A stretch of 38,707 nucleotides of DNA from an uncultured Frankiales bacterium (GTDB taxonomy: Bacteria; Actinomycetota; Actinomycetes; Mycobacteriales; SCTD01), in the NCBI GenBank assembly GCA_946479905.1, contig CAMLIA010000017.1:1-38707 (forward strand), read 5' to 3'. The notes under the pieces were generated by a model. That model was not told the DNA's origin. It saw nothing but the letters and a program-made list of their open reading frames with translations, and made no database searches. The translations under genes and the position numbers were made by a program. Position 1 is the first letter of the stretch; each line of letters begins with the position of its first letter. Of this stretch, positions 29,694-37,947 are shown in pieces.

Positions 29694-31409
29694 TTAATCC
29701 CCTGGATTGTCATCGCGAATTGGTACGCCCGCACCGTGGAGGAAGCTGTAGATCTGGCTTCTGGTGATACCGAGCTCATGCTTTATTTCCGGAACGCTTT
29801 TCCCGCTCTCATAGAGAGAAACTACTGCCTGTCGAGTTTCCCGATGCCGCTTTAGCGTTTCGTATTTATCGGCGCATTCGGAACAACTGTTTATCTCTTC
29901 AAGGATGGCTCGGGATTCTTCGTCGTTGTACTTCCCATCGAGTAGGCCAATGATGTCTGGGCGGTGTCCGCATCGGGTGGACTTCCATGGGCGCAGGCTC
30001 GCTCCTGGCTCACCTGGTAGTGGCTGAGTGGTCTCCGTGGTCAGATCTAGCATGTCACGTATTTCGGGCTCGGTCCGCTCTAGGACTGCGGCGATGAACG
30101 CGGTGTCCATGCCCTCCTGGTGCAGTTTGGCGGCGACGCGGATTTGCTGCCTGCGGGCGTCTATAACTTCATCGCGGAGAGCCCGAACCGCACGGCTTAC
30201 TTCCCCTGGGTTCATGCCTGCCACCCGACGGTGGTTGCGCGTAATACTCGTCACCAGCTGGGAGACCTGAGCCTCCACCGCGTCGGCGATGACGTGGAGA
30301 TCGTCTTTCGTCAGGGCTTGAATTGCTGCGAGAGTGATCGGGATACTCATGCTCACTTTTGCTACCCCGACCTTCATTGCGCCGCCAAGACGCCACAGGC
30401 TGACATCGCCGTCACCGATCTCCGCGACGAGTTCATCATGATCCGAATCTGTTCGGAACGTGGTGGGCAGACCCGAGTCCACCTGTGACTCTCTAGTGGC
30501 GCGTTCTTGCTCGACTTCTCGCTTCGCTTGCGTAAGCGCACTGCGAGCGAGCATTTCACGCCGCAGTGCCTCGTTGTAACGCTCACGAGCAGTAGCGAGC
30601 AGCGGATCGTCAGATCTGAGCGCCTCTTCCTCCAACCTTTGGAGATGTGCGCTTGCATCGGCGGCCACGGCCGAGGACATTTCAGCGTCCAGTTCGAGCG
30701 CCGAGATTCGTGCCGCGCTTGCGGATTGAAAAGGATCAAGGCTGCGTTCGTTCCGTCTTTGGCGAGCCAGTTGCAGTCGTCTGGCTGCGACGGTCTTACG
30801 CGCCGATTCGATTCGTCGTTGCGCCTCGCTTCGTACCTCGCGACTTTCTTCCGGGGGCCAAGCAGATTGAGCAAGAATCGCTGCTTCGACACCGATGCCT
30901 GTCGCCTTCAGCTCTGCCTCGGCCTCTGGTGATAGGTAGTCGCGTAGGTAATCGATAATGCGGGCAAGCTCAGGTCCTGGGGCGTGTGTCACCAGTGGAG
31001 CCAATAGCGCGCGATAAAGGTTGAAGTTGATTTCTTTGCCGGATCTGAGGGTTGCGTTAACGGCCCTGAGCGCTGATCCGACCCTCTTCGGGCTGTCGCC
31101 CTCTGCCGCGGTAGCGAATAGTCGGGCGATTGCTTGCAATAGCGGGCGTGCCACATCCAGGGGGAGCACTTCGCCGCCGTCGGCCAAGGTGCCATGGCCA
31201 AGGACATCGCCCCAGGACGAGGCGGGGAGCACGATGGCGAGGGTGTCCTCGATCGCGTGCTTGCTTCGTTCGGTGAGAGGCTTGCCGGCCTCCGCATTGC
31301 GGACTGTTCCCCGCGAGATGTTGGCAATGGCCGCTAGGTCCTCTTGTGTCAAGCCGAGGGCCTCACGCCGTTCGCGCAGGATGTCCTTGTCCTCAAACTC
31401 GCGGGTCAT
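29694..31409 (-). CDS. Large XRE regulator with several HTH segments, candidate immunity repressor
   Basis: A 571-residue protein of unusual layout. Residues ~9-57 form an XRE helix-turn-helix (LRERREALGLTQEDLAAIAN, ISRGTVRNAEAG). About 180-310 is a long charged coiled coil. Two more HTH-like segments follow: ~424-455 (KLHQEGMDTAFIAAVLERTE) and ~526-560 (VSLYESGKSVPEIKHELGIT). A possible zinc site is C480, H482, C509 and C512. GC content is visibly lower than in its neighbours, suggesting recent transfer. It diverges from the small XRE and excisionase-like genes, and the integrase follows by 3 bases. Position suggests a repressor, but the size is far beyond usual phage repressors; an anti-phage or sensory role is possible. 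Confidence 0.65.
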   Translation of the reverse strand: MTREFEDKDILRERREALGLTQEDLAAIANISRGTVRNAEAGKPLTERSKHAIEDTLAIVLPASSWGDVLGHGTLADGGEVLPLDVARPLLQAIARLFATAAEGDSPKRVGSALRAVNATLRSGKEINFNLYRALLAPLVTHAPGPELARIIDYLRDYLSPEAEAELKATGIGVEAAILAQSAWPPEESREVRSEAQRRIESARKTVAARRLQLARQRRNERSLDPFQSASAARISALELDAEMSSAVAADASAHLQRLEEEALRSDDPLLATARERYNEALRREMLARSALTQAKREVEQERATRESQVDSGLPTTFRTDSDHDELVAEIGDGDVSLWRLGGAMKVGVAKVSMSIPITLAAIQALTKDDLHVIADAVEAQVSQLVTSITRNHRRVAGMNPGEVSRAVRALRDEVIDARRQQIRVAAKLHQEGMDTAFIAAVLERTEPEIRDMLDLTTETTQPLPGEPGASLRPWKSTRCGHRPDIIGLLDGKYNDEESRAILEEINSCSECADKYETLKRHRETRQAVVSLYESGKSVPEIKHELGITRSQIYSFLHGAGVPIRDDNPGD

Positions 31410-31604
31410 CTACTTACCTCTCGGTGGCTACCTGGCACAGGGTATCGGCCTGATCTTCCCATCTAGCTGCGGTGTTGCCGAGCACGCTTGGCCAAGTTCA
31501 TGAGCAAGAGCATACCCGATAGCAGGTCAGTTGCGCGAGGATGCACAACGTTGTTTGGCCACTGATGGACATCCTGGTCAATGTCGGTGATACGATCATG
31601 TGCC
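31410..31604. promoter_or_regulatory. Divergent switch region between two XRE genes
   Basis: About 195 bases, lower in GC, hold divergent promoters for the 571-residue regulator (minus) and the 85-residue XRE protein (plus). On the plus strand TGGACA (31566-31571) and TACGAT (31591-31596) make a weak -35/-10 candidate (19-base spacer); the ATG at 31605 lies only 8 bases beyond, suggesting a leaderless message. No clear symmetric operators were found by eye. Confidence 0.4.
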
Positions 31605-31862
31605 ATGAGAGCAGCAGGGGGCATGCGCGGCTCCCGTGGTCCACGGATCAACGGGGTGGCCCTCCAGGCCCTACGCAAGGCAAGACAGGAATCGCTGGTT
31701 GCGCTGAGCACTCGGAGCGGCGTCGACCACAGCTACATCTCCCGGCTTGAGCGCGGAGAACGCCAGTACCCTGCCATCCGCATCACCTCCGCGCTCGCCG
31801 AAGCGCTCGACGTTCCGGTCGAGGCTTTGCTCGCCGTCGAGGACATCCGGGTGGCCAAATGA
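31605..31862 (+). CDS. Small XRE regulator, Cro-like
   Basis: An 85-residue DNA-binding protein with an XRE helix-turn-helix: LQALRKARQESLVALSTRSG then VDHSYISRLERGERQYP, with the helices ending around ALAEALDVPVEALLA. It is the first early gene to the right of the switch region and overlaps the excisionase-like gene by 4 bases, suggesting a Cro or early-regulator role. Start choice: ATG 31605 lies directly after a -10-like sequence (possible leaderless transcript); ATG 31623 would be preceded by a weak GGGGG site. An upstream ATG at 31581 seems unlikely because the promoter would lie inside. Confidence 0.8.
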   Translation: MRAAGGMRGSRGPRINGVALQALRKARQESLVALSTRSGVDHSYISRLERGERQYPAIRITSALAEALDVPVEALLAVEDIRVAK

Positions 31863-32161
31863 CCGCGATGATGCACAACGGAACTCTCCGCGTCCGTTCG
31901 ACCGAGGAAGCCGCCGCGCTGCTGCACTGCACGGAGTCCTGGCTGAAGGAGAAGGCACGCCGCCGGGAGATCCCGCACACGCTCATAGGTGGCCGGTACG
32001 GCTTCACCGACGAACACATCGCCGAGATCATCGCGCAGTTCGAGCGCCGTCCCGAAGACTCGCGACCCGCCGCCGCGCCGCGCCGCCGCATCGCGGGCAG
32101 CAGCCTGCCGGCCAGCGCCATGACGCTGCAGGCGCGGCGGCCGCGCCGGAGGTCGGCGTGA
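31859..32161 (+). CDS. xis: Excisionase-like (RDF) HTH protein
   Basis: A 100-residue protein with a MerR/excisionase-type helix-turn-helix (helix_turn_helix_17 pattern): STEEAAALLHCTESWLKEKA, then RRREIPHTLIGGRYGFTDEHIAEI. This is the usual layout of phage excisionases and recombination directionality factors, which bend attachment DNA and reverse the integrase reaction. The C terminus is Pro/Arg-rich and probably disordered. ATG overlaps the preceding stop (ATGA); it is thus expressed with the Cro-like gene and away from the integrase. Use of the symbol rests on family resemblance and context. Confidence 0.75.
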   Translation: MTAMMHNGTLRVRSTEEAAALLHCTESWLKEKARRREIPHTLIGGRYGFTDEHIAEIIAQFERRPEDSRPAAAPRRRIAGSSLPASAMTLQARRPRRRSA

Positions 32162-32556
32162 GCCGCGCGAAGGCCAAGGGCACCGCGTGGGAGAGCCGAA
32201 TCGTCGACGCCCTGCGCGCCGCCGGGTTCGCCCAGGCCGAGCGCCGCAGCCTGAACGGCGTAAGCGACCGCGGCGACATCGCCGGCGTCGTCGGCACCGT
32301 CATCGAGGCGAAGAACTGCGCGCGCACCGAACTCGCGACCTGGGTCGACGAAGCCGAGATCGAAGCCGCCAACGACGACGCACGGTACGGCGTCGTCTGG
32401 CACCACCGGCGCGGCCGGGCCGCGCCGGAAGGCGGGTTCGTCACCATGTCCGGCGCGGTGTTCCTGCGCCTCCTGGCCGACGCGCTCGGCATCGAGCTCG
32501 CCCCCGTCCGACAGCCGACCCCGGTCGCCGACGAGCCCGGCAGCGGCAAGACGTGA
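32158..32556 (+). CDS. Holliday-junction-resolvase-like nuclease (PD-(D/E)xK)
   Basis: A 132-residue protein with the layout of small archaeal-type/phage resolvase-like nucleases: E12 in KGTAWESRIVDAL, D40 in SDRGDIAGV and E50-x-K52 in VIEAKNC form the PD-(D/E)xK catalytic set. A second helix-strand part follows (DEAEIEAANDDARYGVVWHH). Such enzymes resolve branched replication and recombination intermediates or process packaging substrates. GTG 32158 overlaps the previous stop by 4 bases. The C terminus is disordered. A general branched-DNA nuclease is an alternative reading. Confidence 0.7.
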   Translation: MSRAKAKGTAWESRIVDALRAAGFAQAERRSLNGVSDRGDIAGVVGTVIEAKNCARTELATWVDEAEIEAANDDARYGVVWHHRRGRAAPEGGFVTMSGAVFLRLLADALGIELAPVRQPTPVADEPGSGKT

Positions 32557-32619
32557 GGACGCGACGTTAGCCACCCCCGCCTGGTCCACTCGCCTTACCC
32601 CCGGCTCCTGGAGGCCTGA

Positions 32620-33411
32620 ATGACCACCATCGACGACGTCGCCCCGACTCCCCTCGACATGGACATCGTCCGCGACGAGTTGCTGTGGGTCATCACCGAC
32701 GCCATCACCAACCACCCGCGCAGCCTCCAGAAGCGCATCGGGCCATCGGAGATCGGTATCCCGTGCGCCCGGCGGATCGGCTACAAGCTGGCCGGCGTCG
32801 AGCCGGTGAACGTCGGCCGGGTGCCGTGGAAGCCCACCATCGGCACGGCCGTGCACTCCTGGCTCGAAGAGGTCTTCAAGACCGTGAACACCCGGCTCGG
32901 GACCGAGACCTCCAACGGTCCGCGGTTCCTGCTCGAGCACAGGGTGAACATCGGCGAGATCCTCGGCGAGGCCATCACCGGCTCCTGCGACGTGTACGAC
33001 TCGGTGACCTTCACCGTCATCGACTGGAAGATCGTGGGTGCCGAGGCGCTCGCCAAGTACCGCGCGAACGGGCCCGGCGAGCAGTACCGCACGCAGGCGC
33101 ACGCCTACGGTCGCGGCTGGACGCGCCGGGGCCGCCGGGTCGACAACGTCGCCGTGTTCTTCCTCCCGCGCGACCGTGAGCTCGACAAGGCCCACTTCTG
33201 GCACGAGCGGTACGACGAGCAGGTGGCGATCGACGCCCTGACCCGCGTCGAGGGCATCGCCCAGCTCGTCAGCGCCGCCGGACCGGCCGCGCTGCCGCTC
33301 CTGCCCACCACTGAAGCCTGGTGCCGGTATTGCCCCCATTTCCTCCCGGCCAGTACCGACATCCCCACCGCCTGCCCCGGACACCCCGCGGCGGGCTCCA
33401 ACCCGGCCTGA
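32620..33411 (+). CDS. Cas4/RecB-like Fe-S nuclease
   Basis: A 263-residue nuclease of the PD-(D/E)xK superfamily, Cas4/AddB type. Nuclease residues: H79 (IGTAVHSWLEE), D124 (GSCDVYD), D135-x-K137 (VIDWKIV) and Q159 (QYRTQAHAY). Four Cys with Cas4-type spacing, one early (C49, GIPCARRIG) and three late (C235, C238 in AWCRYCPHF, and C252 in ACPGH), are likely to hold an iron-sulfur cluster. It is probably the exonuclease of the phage recombination/replication module with the OB-like protein and the helicase that follow. ATG 32620 has GGAGG upstream. No CRISPR array or Cas protein accompanies it. Confidence 0.85.
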   Translation: MTTIDDVAPTPLDMDIVRDELLWVITDAITNHPRSLQKRIGPSEIGIPCARRIGYKLAGVEPVNVGRVPWKPTIGTAVHSWLEEVFKTVNTRLGTETSNGPRFLLEHRVNIGEILGEAITGSCDVYDSVTFTVIDWKIVGAEALAKYRANGPGEQYRTQAHAYGRGWTRRGRRVDNVAVFFLPRDRELDKAHFWHERYDEQVAIDALTRVEGIAQLVSAAGPAALPLLPTTEAWCRYCPHFLPASTDIPTACPGHPAAGSNPA

Positions 33412-33438
33412 TCAGGCCCAACAGAGAGGTACACGACC

Positions 33439-33909
33439 ATGTCCGTTTGGGACGACCCGGAGATCCGCGCCGGTGGCGAGTTCGTGAAGTTCGAGAAGGT
33501 CGGCGACACCGTCTCCGGCACCGTCAGCGCCGTCCGGGCCCACAAGTTCGACGACGGCAAGGTGGCTCCGCAGATCCTGATGACCACCGACGACGGCGAG
33601 GAGCGCACCGTCACCGCCGGACAGGTCAGGCTGAAGGCGGCGCTCGCCGAGGAGCGGCCCGAGGCCGGCGACCACCTGACGATCACGCTCACGCAGATCG
33701 AGCAGCGCGCCGGCGGGAAGTCGCTGAAGCACTTCGAGGTGAAGGTCCGGCGCGGCGCGGCCACGGCGGCCACCACCGCGAGCGCCGCGCCGGCCGCCCC
33801 GGCGACGGGCACCGCCCCGGCCGCCGCTCCGTCCGGAGTCACCCCCGAGGCCCTCGCCGCGCTCGCGGCGCTGAGCCCCGAGCAGAAGGCCGCCCTCGGC
33901 ATCGCCTGA
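33439..33909 (+). CDS. Possible OB-fold ssDNA-binding protein
   Basis: A 156-residue protein whose first ~105 residues alternate short strands (FVKFEKVGDTVSGTVSAVRA, GKVAPQILMTTDDGEERTV, DHLTITLTQIEQRAGGKSLK), consistent with an OB-like barrel. An Ala/Thr/Pro-rich linker of ~35 residues follows, then a conserved-looking tail (TPEALAALAALSPEQKAALGI). Single-stranded-DNA-binding proteins of phages often combine an OB domain, a flexible linker and a short terminal peptide for partner binding. It lies between the Cas4-like nuclease and a helicase. The ssDNA-binding role is inferred, not shown by a specific motif. Confidence 0.55.
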   Translation: MSVWDDPEIRAGGEFVKFEKVGDTVSGTVSAVRAHKFDDGKVAPQILMTTDDGEERTVTAGQVRLKAALAEERPEAGDHLTITLTQIEQRAGGKSLKHFEVKVRRGAATAATTASAAPAAPATGTAPAAAPSGVTPEALAALAALSPEQKAALGIA

Positions 33910-34039
33910 CGAGACAGCCCCGGACCAGCGGCATCCGAGGTGCGAGCCCTCGGCGGGGCGCTACACCCCCACCTGACCTGACACGACCTGGCCCGACCTG
34001 GCTGCCCCCTGCTCGCATGCCTTCGGCTGGAGGACAGAT

Positions 34040-35374
34040 TTGAACGACACCGAACCGCTGACCTCCGCGCCGCCCGGGGCCACGCGCACCATCGATTGGA
34101 CGGCGCAGCAGCGGGAGGCCATCGACAAGGTCGTCGACTGGTATCACGACAGCGACCAGCAGGTGTTCCGCCTTTTCGGCTACGCCGGGACCGGCAAGAC
34201 GACCATCGCCAGCGCGACCGTCGACGAGCTCGGGCTCACCGGCCGCGCACTGTACGCCGCGTTCACCGGCAAGGCCGCGTTCGTGCTGCGCACCAAGGGC
34301 TGTGAGGGTGCCTCCACCATCCACTCCCTGATCTACCAGGCGAAGGAGAAGGCCCGAGCCGCCATCAACGAGCTGTACAAACAGCTCGAGCGCGAGTCAG
34401 ACCCGATGCGGCGCGACATGGTGCAGCGCACCATCGCCGCCGAGGAAGCCAAGCTCGCGATGCCGGACTGGATCCTCAACGAGGGCAGTGAGCTGGGCCA
34501 AGCGCCGCTGCTCGTCCTCGATGAGGTGTCCATGGTCGGGCACACCATGGCTGCCGATCTGCTGTCGTTCGGCACGAAGATGCTCGTCCTCGGCGACCCG
34601 GCGCAGCTCCCGCCCGTCGAAGGCGCCGGCTACTTCATCAACGCCAACCCCGACCACCTGCTGGACGAGATCCACCGGTCCGCGCTCGACTCACCCGTCA
34701 CCCGCCTGGCCACCGCCGTCCGCGGCGCCCCGCCCGGCGACCGGACGCTCGGCGTGCCCGGCCCGGACGGCGACTCCGGACGGCTCCTCCGGCTGTCCGG
34801 GCCCGACGAACTGCTCAGCTTCGACCAGGTCCTCGTCGGGACCAACGCCATGCGCTGGCGGTTCAACACGATGCTGCGGGCACTGCGCGGCCTCACCGGG
34901 AACATCCCACAGCCCGGCGACCGCATCATCATCCTCACCAACAACTCCGCTGCGGGCGTCTTCAACGGCCAGCAGCTCATCGTCGAGCAGGCCACCGTGA
35001 ACCCCGACTACAGCGACGTCATCCACCTGGCCACGGTCGACGACGAGGGCCAGAGCCGACAGATCGACGTGTGGGCCTCCGGCTTCGTCGACCTGGACGG
35101 CGAGAAGCTCGCCAAGCGCAACGGACGCGGCCGCATCATCGCCGCGACCTGGGGCCACGCCATCACCTGCCACAAGTCCCAGGGCTCCCAGTGGGACCGG
35201 GTCCTGGTCATCGACGAGTCCCACGTCTTCGCCCGCGGCGCCTACCGAGACCACGTCGAAGTGCTCGGCCCGGCCGGGGCGGAGCTGGAGGCGCACATCG
35301 CCGGGAAGCGCTGGCTGTACACCGCGATCACCCGGGCCGCGCAGCGCGTCGTCATCCTCGGCGGCGCCCGGTGA
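34040..35374 (+). CDS. RecD/Dda-like SF1 DNA helicase
   Basis: A 444-residue superfamily 1 helicase. Motif I is GYAGTGKTT (residues 47-55), motif Ia AAFTGKAA, motif II LLVLDEVSM, motif III GDPAQLPPVEGAG, and late motifs are TCHKSQGSQWDRVLVID and WLYTAITRA. The AAA_30/RecD-like core with a middle insertion fits Dda-type helicases that unwind in the 5'-to-3' direction in phage replication and recombination. The start is TTG 34040, preceded by GGAGG (34029-34033); a nearby alternative start has no ribosome site. It overlaps the primase gene by 4 bases (GTGA). Confidence 0.9.
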   Translation: MNDTEPLTSAPPGATRTIDWTAQQREAIDKVVDWYHDSDQQVFRLFGYAGTGKTTIASATVDELGLTGRALYAAFTGKAAFVLRTKGCEGASTIHSLIYQAKEKARAAINELYKQLERESDPMRRDMVQRTIAAEEAKLAMPDWILNEGSELGQAPLLVLDEVSMVGHTMAADLLSFGTKMLVLGDPAQLPPVEGAGYFINANPDHLLDEIHRSALDSPVTRLATAVRGAPPGDRTLGVPGPDGDSGRLLRLSGPDELLSFDQVLVGTNAMRWRFNTMLRALRGLTGNIPQPGDRIIILTNNSAAGVFNGQQLIVEQATVNPDYSDVIHLATVDDEGQSRQIDVWASGFVDLDGEKLAKRNGRGRIIAATWGHAITCHKSQGSQWDRVLVIDESHVFARGAYRDHVEVLGPAGAELEAHIAGKRWLYTAITRAAQRVVILGGAR

Positions 35375-37947
35375 CCCTCCACGTCCCCACCGTCGAAACC
35401 GACGCCGACCCCCTGGCCGCCGCCCTCGCCTACGCCAAGGCGGGCTGGTACGTCCTGCCCATCGACGCCGGCACGAAGAAGCCCGCCAGTGAGCTCGGCA
35501 AGGACTGGGGCGCGAAGTCCTCACGCGACGCCGACCAGCTCGCCGCATGGTTCGCCGGCACCGACTACGGCATCGGCCTGCACGTCGGCCGCTCCGGCGC
35601 GGTCGCCTTCGACGTCGACCACCCCGAGCAGATCCCCGAACCGCTCCAGCGCGCCATCACCGAATGCGACCCGCCCCACCAGCGCACGCGCCTCGGCACG
35701 AACCGCGGGCACTACCTGTTCACCTTCCGCGCCGGGCGCGTCCTCGGCAACGGCACCGGCCGTCTGGGCGGTGCCTGGGGCGAGGTTCGGGGCCGCGGCG
35801 GGCAGATCGTCGTCGCCCCCACACCGCACGCCGACGGAGGCCTCTACCACTGGGTGCACGCGGGCCCGGTGCCCGAGCTGCCCGCCTACGTGGACGAGCT
35901 GCTCGGCGACGCCACGCCCGGCATGGACGCCGCCACCGACGCCGAGGTGCGCACGTTCCTCACCGAGCACACCGACGCCACGCGGCCCGAACTGCTCGAC
36001 GGCTGGGTCACCACCTTCGAGGCCAAGGTCGCCGAAGGCGAATCCCGGCACATGCGGATGCTGTCGGTCGCGGCTGGCGCCTTCTGCGAGGCCCGCGCCG
36101 GATACTTCCCCGCCCGCGCCGCCATGGAGCGCCTGGAGGCCGCGTTCCTCGCCGCCGTCACCCGGGACCCGCTCCCGGGCAGTCAGCAGCGCGCCGCCCG
36201 CGGCAAGGGCATGGCCGCCTCCGAGTGGATGGGCATCTCCGCGTGGGCCGTCGCCCAGGCGAACGACGCCGACATCGCCGACATCCGCGCCCGGGTCGCC
36301 GAGAAGATGCCCGACGGCGACGACCTGTCCTGGATCCCCGGATACACCGAGGGCGGCGGCGCCGACCCAAAAGCCGAACATCCCCCCGCTGACCCGACCG
36401 GCTCAGCCCGGTTCTTCGACAAGCACGAGGGGCTGCTGGCCCTCCAACTCGCCAAAGCCGTGCTCAACCTCGGGCCCCTGACCTCAGGCGACGACGGAAG
36501 CCTGTACCGCTACGACGCGGGCGTGTGGCGCCGAGACGGCGAACGCGTCATCCGCGAACGCGTCGTCGAGCTCCTCGCCGACCGGTACCGCATGGCCTAC
36601 GCCTCGACCGTCGTCGACATGCTCCGCAGCCGCGAGCCGATGTTCGCCGGCGACCGGCAGGACGACCAGTACCTCAACCTGCCCAACGGCCTCCTCGACT
36701 GGCGCACCGGCGAACTTTGGCCGCACGACCCGGACGTGCCCAGCATGATCCGGCTCCCCATCGAATGGGACCCCGACGCCACCTGCCCGCAGATCGAGCA
36801 GTGGATGAGCGAGGTCTTCCCCGACGACGCGCGGGAGTTCATCGAAGAGGTCATCGGCTACGCCCTGCTGAACGACAACCCGCTCCACAAGGCGATCCTG
36901 CTGTTCGGCCGCGGACGCAACGGCAAGGGCACGTTCCTGCGGCTGCTGAAGGCGTTGATCGGCGACGCCAACATCTCCGCGGTCACCCCCCAGTCGCTGG
37001 ATGAGAACCGGTTCCGCGCGGCCGAGCTGTACGGCAAGCTCGCCAACCTCGTCGGCGACGTCGACCCCCGCATCTTCAAGGCTACCGAGACGTTCAAGCA
37101 GATCACCGGCGGCGACATGATCGTGGCCGAGCGCAAGTTCGGGCAGCCGTTCACGTTCTACTGCCGGGCCCTGATGGTCGCCGCGTTCAACGCCCTGCCC
37201 CGCTCGGCCGACACCTCCGACGGGTTCTTCTCCCGCTGGATCGTCGTTCCCTTCACCGGCTACTTCCCGCCCGGCGTCGCCGACCCGGGACGCGAAGACA
37301 AGATGCACGACGCGGCCGAACTGCGCGGCCTGCTCACCCTCGCCGTGCGCGGCCTCCAGCGGCTCATGGGCCGCCGCCGGTTCGACCTGCCGCCGTCGGT
37401 GCTTAAGGCCACCGCGGAGTTCCGGCGCACCGCCGACCCCGTCCGCGCGTGGCTCGACGAGTACGTGTCGGAGCTCAACGCCGAGTGGGTGCCGCGCACG
37501 CAGGTGTACCGCGCCTACGACAAGTGGGCCGAGGAGAACGGCTATGCCTCGATGGGGGCCGCCAGCTTCTACGAACGCATCGAAGCGGCCAGTAACGACC
37601 TGCCAACCCATCGCATCAGGGCGAGTAAACGCATGGGCACACGTGGCTACGCCTTCGACCCGCGAGAGGAGCCGAAGGGGCAGAACCGCGCCAAGCCAGG
37701 GGCAGGCAGCGAAAAAGCTGCCCCTAAGGAACCCGCAGGTCAAGCCAACGATGTGAGCGCAGCAGGGGCAGAAGGGGCAGCCTCTACCCACTTCTTCAAA
37801 TCGCACCCGCCTGCGCACGCAGGGGGAGTAAGTAGCGCGCCTGCCCCTCCTGCCCCTGCTGCCCCTATGGCCACCGCCACAGCCCTCGTCTGCTCCTGCG
37901 GCTGGGGACCCGGCGCCCTCGCCTGCCGATGCGGCGGTGCCCCATGA
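35371..37947 (+). CDS. Primase-polymerase / SF3 (D5-type) helicase fusion
   Basis: An 858-residue replication protein. Residues ~15-200 form a bifunctional primase/polymerase domain (ALAYAKAGWYVLPIDAGTKK; DxD catalytic pair D81 and D83 in FDVDHP; HYLFTFRAG; GGQIVVAPTPH). The middle is a linker. About 400-740 is a D5-N/SF3 helicase region with Walker A GRGRNGKGT (513-521) and a later SDGFFSRWIVVPF arginine-finger-like segment; this is the phage P4 alpha type layout. After ~770 the protein is low in complexity and ends with a small Cys pattern (CSCGWGPG and CRCGG). The GTG start overlaps the helicase stop. Eight octamers in the 3' end of the gene may be its origin-binding sites. Confidence 0.92.
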   Translation: MTLHVPTVETDADPLAAALAYAKAGWYVLPIDAGTKKPASELGKDWGAKSSRDADQLAAWFAGTDYGIGLHVGRSGAVAFDVDHPEQIPEPLQRAITECDPPHQRTRLGTNRGHYLFTFRAGRVLGNGTGRLGGAWGEVRGRGGQIVVAPTPHADGGLYHWVHAGPVPELPAYVDELLGDATPGMDAATDAEVRTFLTEHTDATRPELLDGWVTTFEAKVAEGESRHMRMLSVAAGAFCEARAGYFPARAAMERLEAAFLAAVTRDPLPGSQQRAARGKGMAASEWMGISAWAVAQANDADIADIRARVAEKMPDGDDLSWIPGYTEGGGADPKAEHPPADPTGSARFFDKHEGLLALQLAKAVLNLGPLTSGDDGSLYRYDAGVWRRDGERVIRERVVELLADRYRMAYASTVVDMLRSREPMFAGDRQDDQYLNLPNGLLDWRTGELWPHDPDVPSMIRLPIEWDPDATCPQIEQWMSEVFPDDAREFIEEVIGYALLNDNPLHKAILLFGRGRNGKGTFLRLLKALIGDANISAVTPQSLDENRFRAAELYGKLANLVGDVDPRIFKATETFKQITGGDMIVAERKFGQPFTFYCRALMVAAFNALPRSADTSDGFFSRWIVVPFTGYFPPGVADPGREDKMHDAAELRGLLTLAVRGLQRLMGRRRFDLPPSVLKATAEFRRTADPVRAWLDEYVSELNAEWVPRTQVYRAYDKWAEENGYASMGAASFYERIEAASNDLPTHRIRASKRMGTRGYAFDPREEPKGQNRAKPGAGSEKAAPKEPAGQANDVSAAGAEGAASTHFFKSHPPAHAGGVSSAPAPPAPAAPMATATALVCSCGWGPGALACRCGGAP
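37676..37866. repeat. Eight-copy octamer array, candidate replication origin
   Basis: AGGGGCAG occurs four times on the plus strand (37676, 37698, 37764, 37773) and four times inverted as CTGCCCCT (37718, 37841, 37850, 37859), eight copies in 191 bases. Neighbouring copies repeat at exact 9-base spacing (37764/37773 and 37841/37850/37859). One plus copy is in a different codon phase from the other three, so the repeat is not explained by protein sequence alone. A perfect 6-bp inverted repeat (37810-37823) lies between the two groups, and an A-rich centre (GAAAAAG) lies between copies 2 and 3. Confidence 0.75.

Noticed and set aside
27933..29855. A plus-strand open frame of about 640 codons opposite the integrase gene
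   Set aside because: High GC leaves long shadow frames. Its sequence is Arg/Pro/His-rich with no domain, while the minus strand carries all integrase motifs.
32620..33411. CRISPR-Cas adaptation gene (true Cas4)
   Set aside because: No CRISPR repeats, Cas1 or Cas2 were seen; phage exonucleases with the same Fe-S layout are common.
37676..37866. Protein-level repeat explaining the octamers
   Set aside because: Direct and inverted copies encode different residues and one direct copy is in another codon phase, so a peptide repeat does not account for them all.
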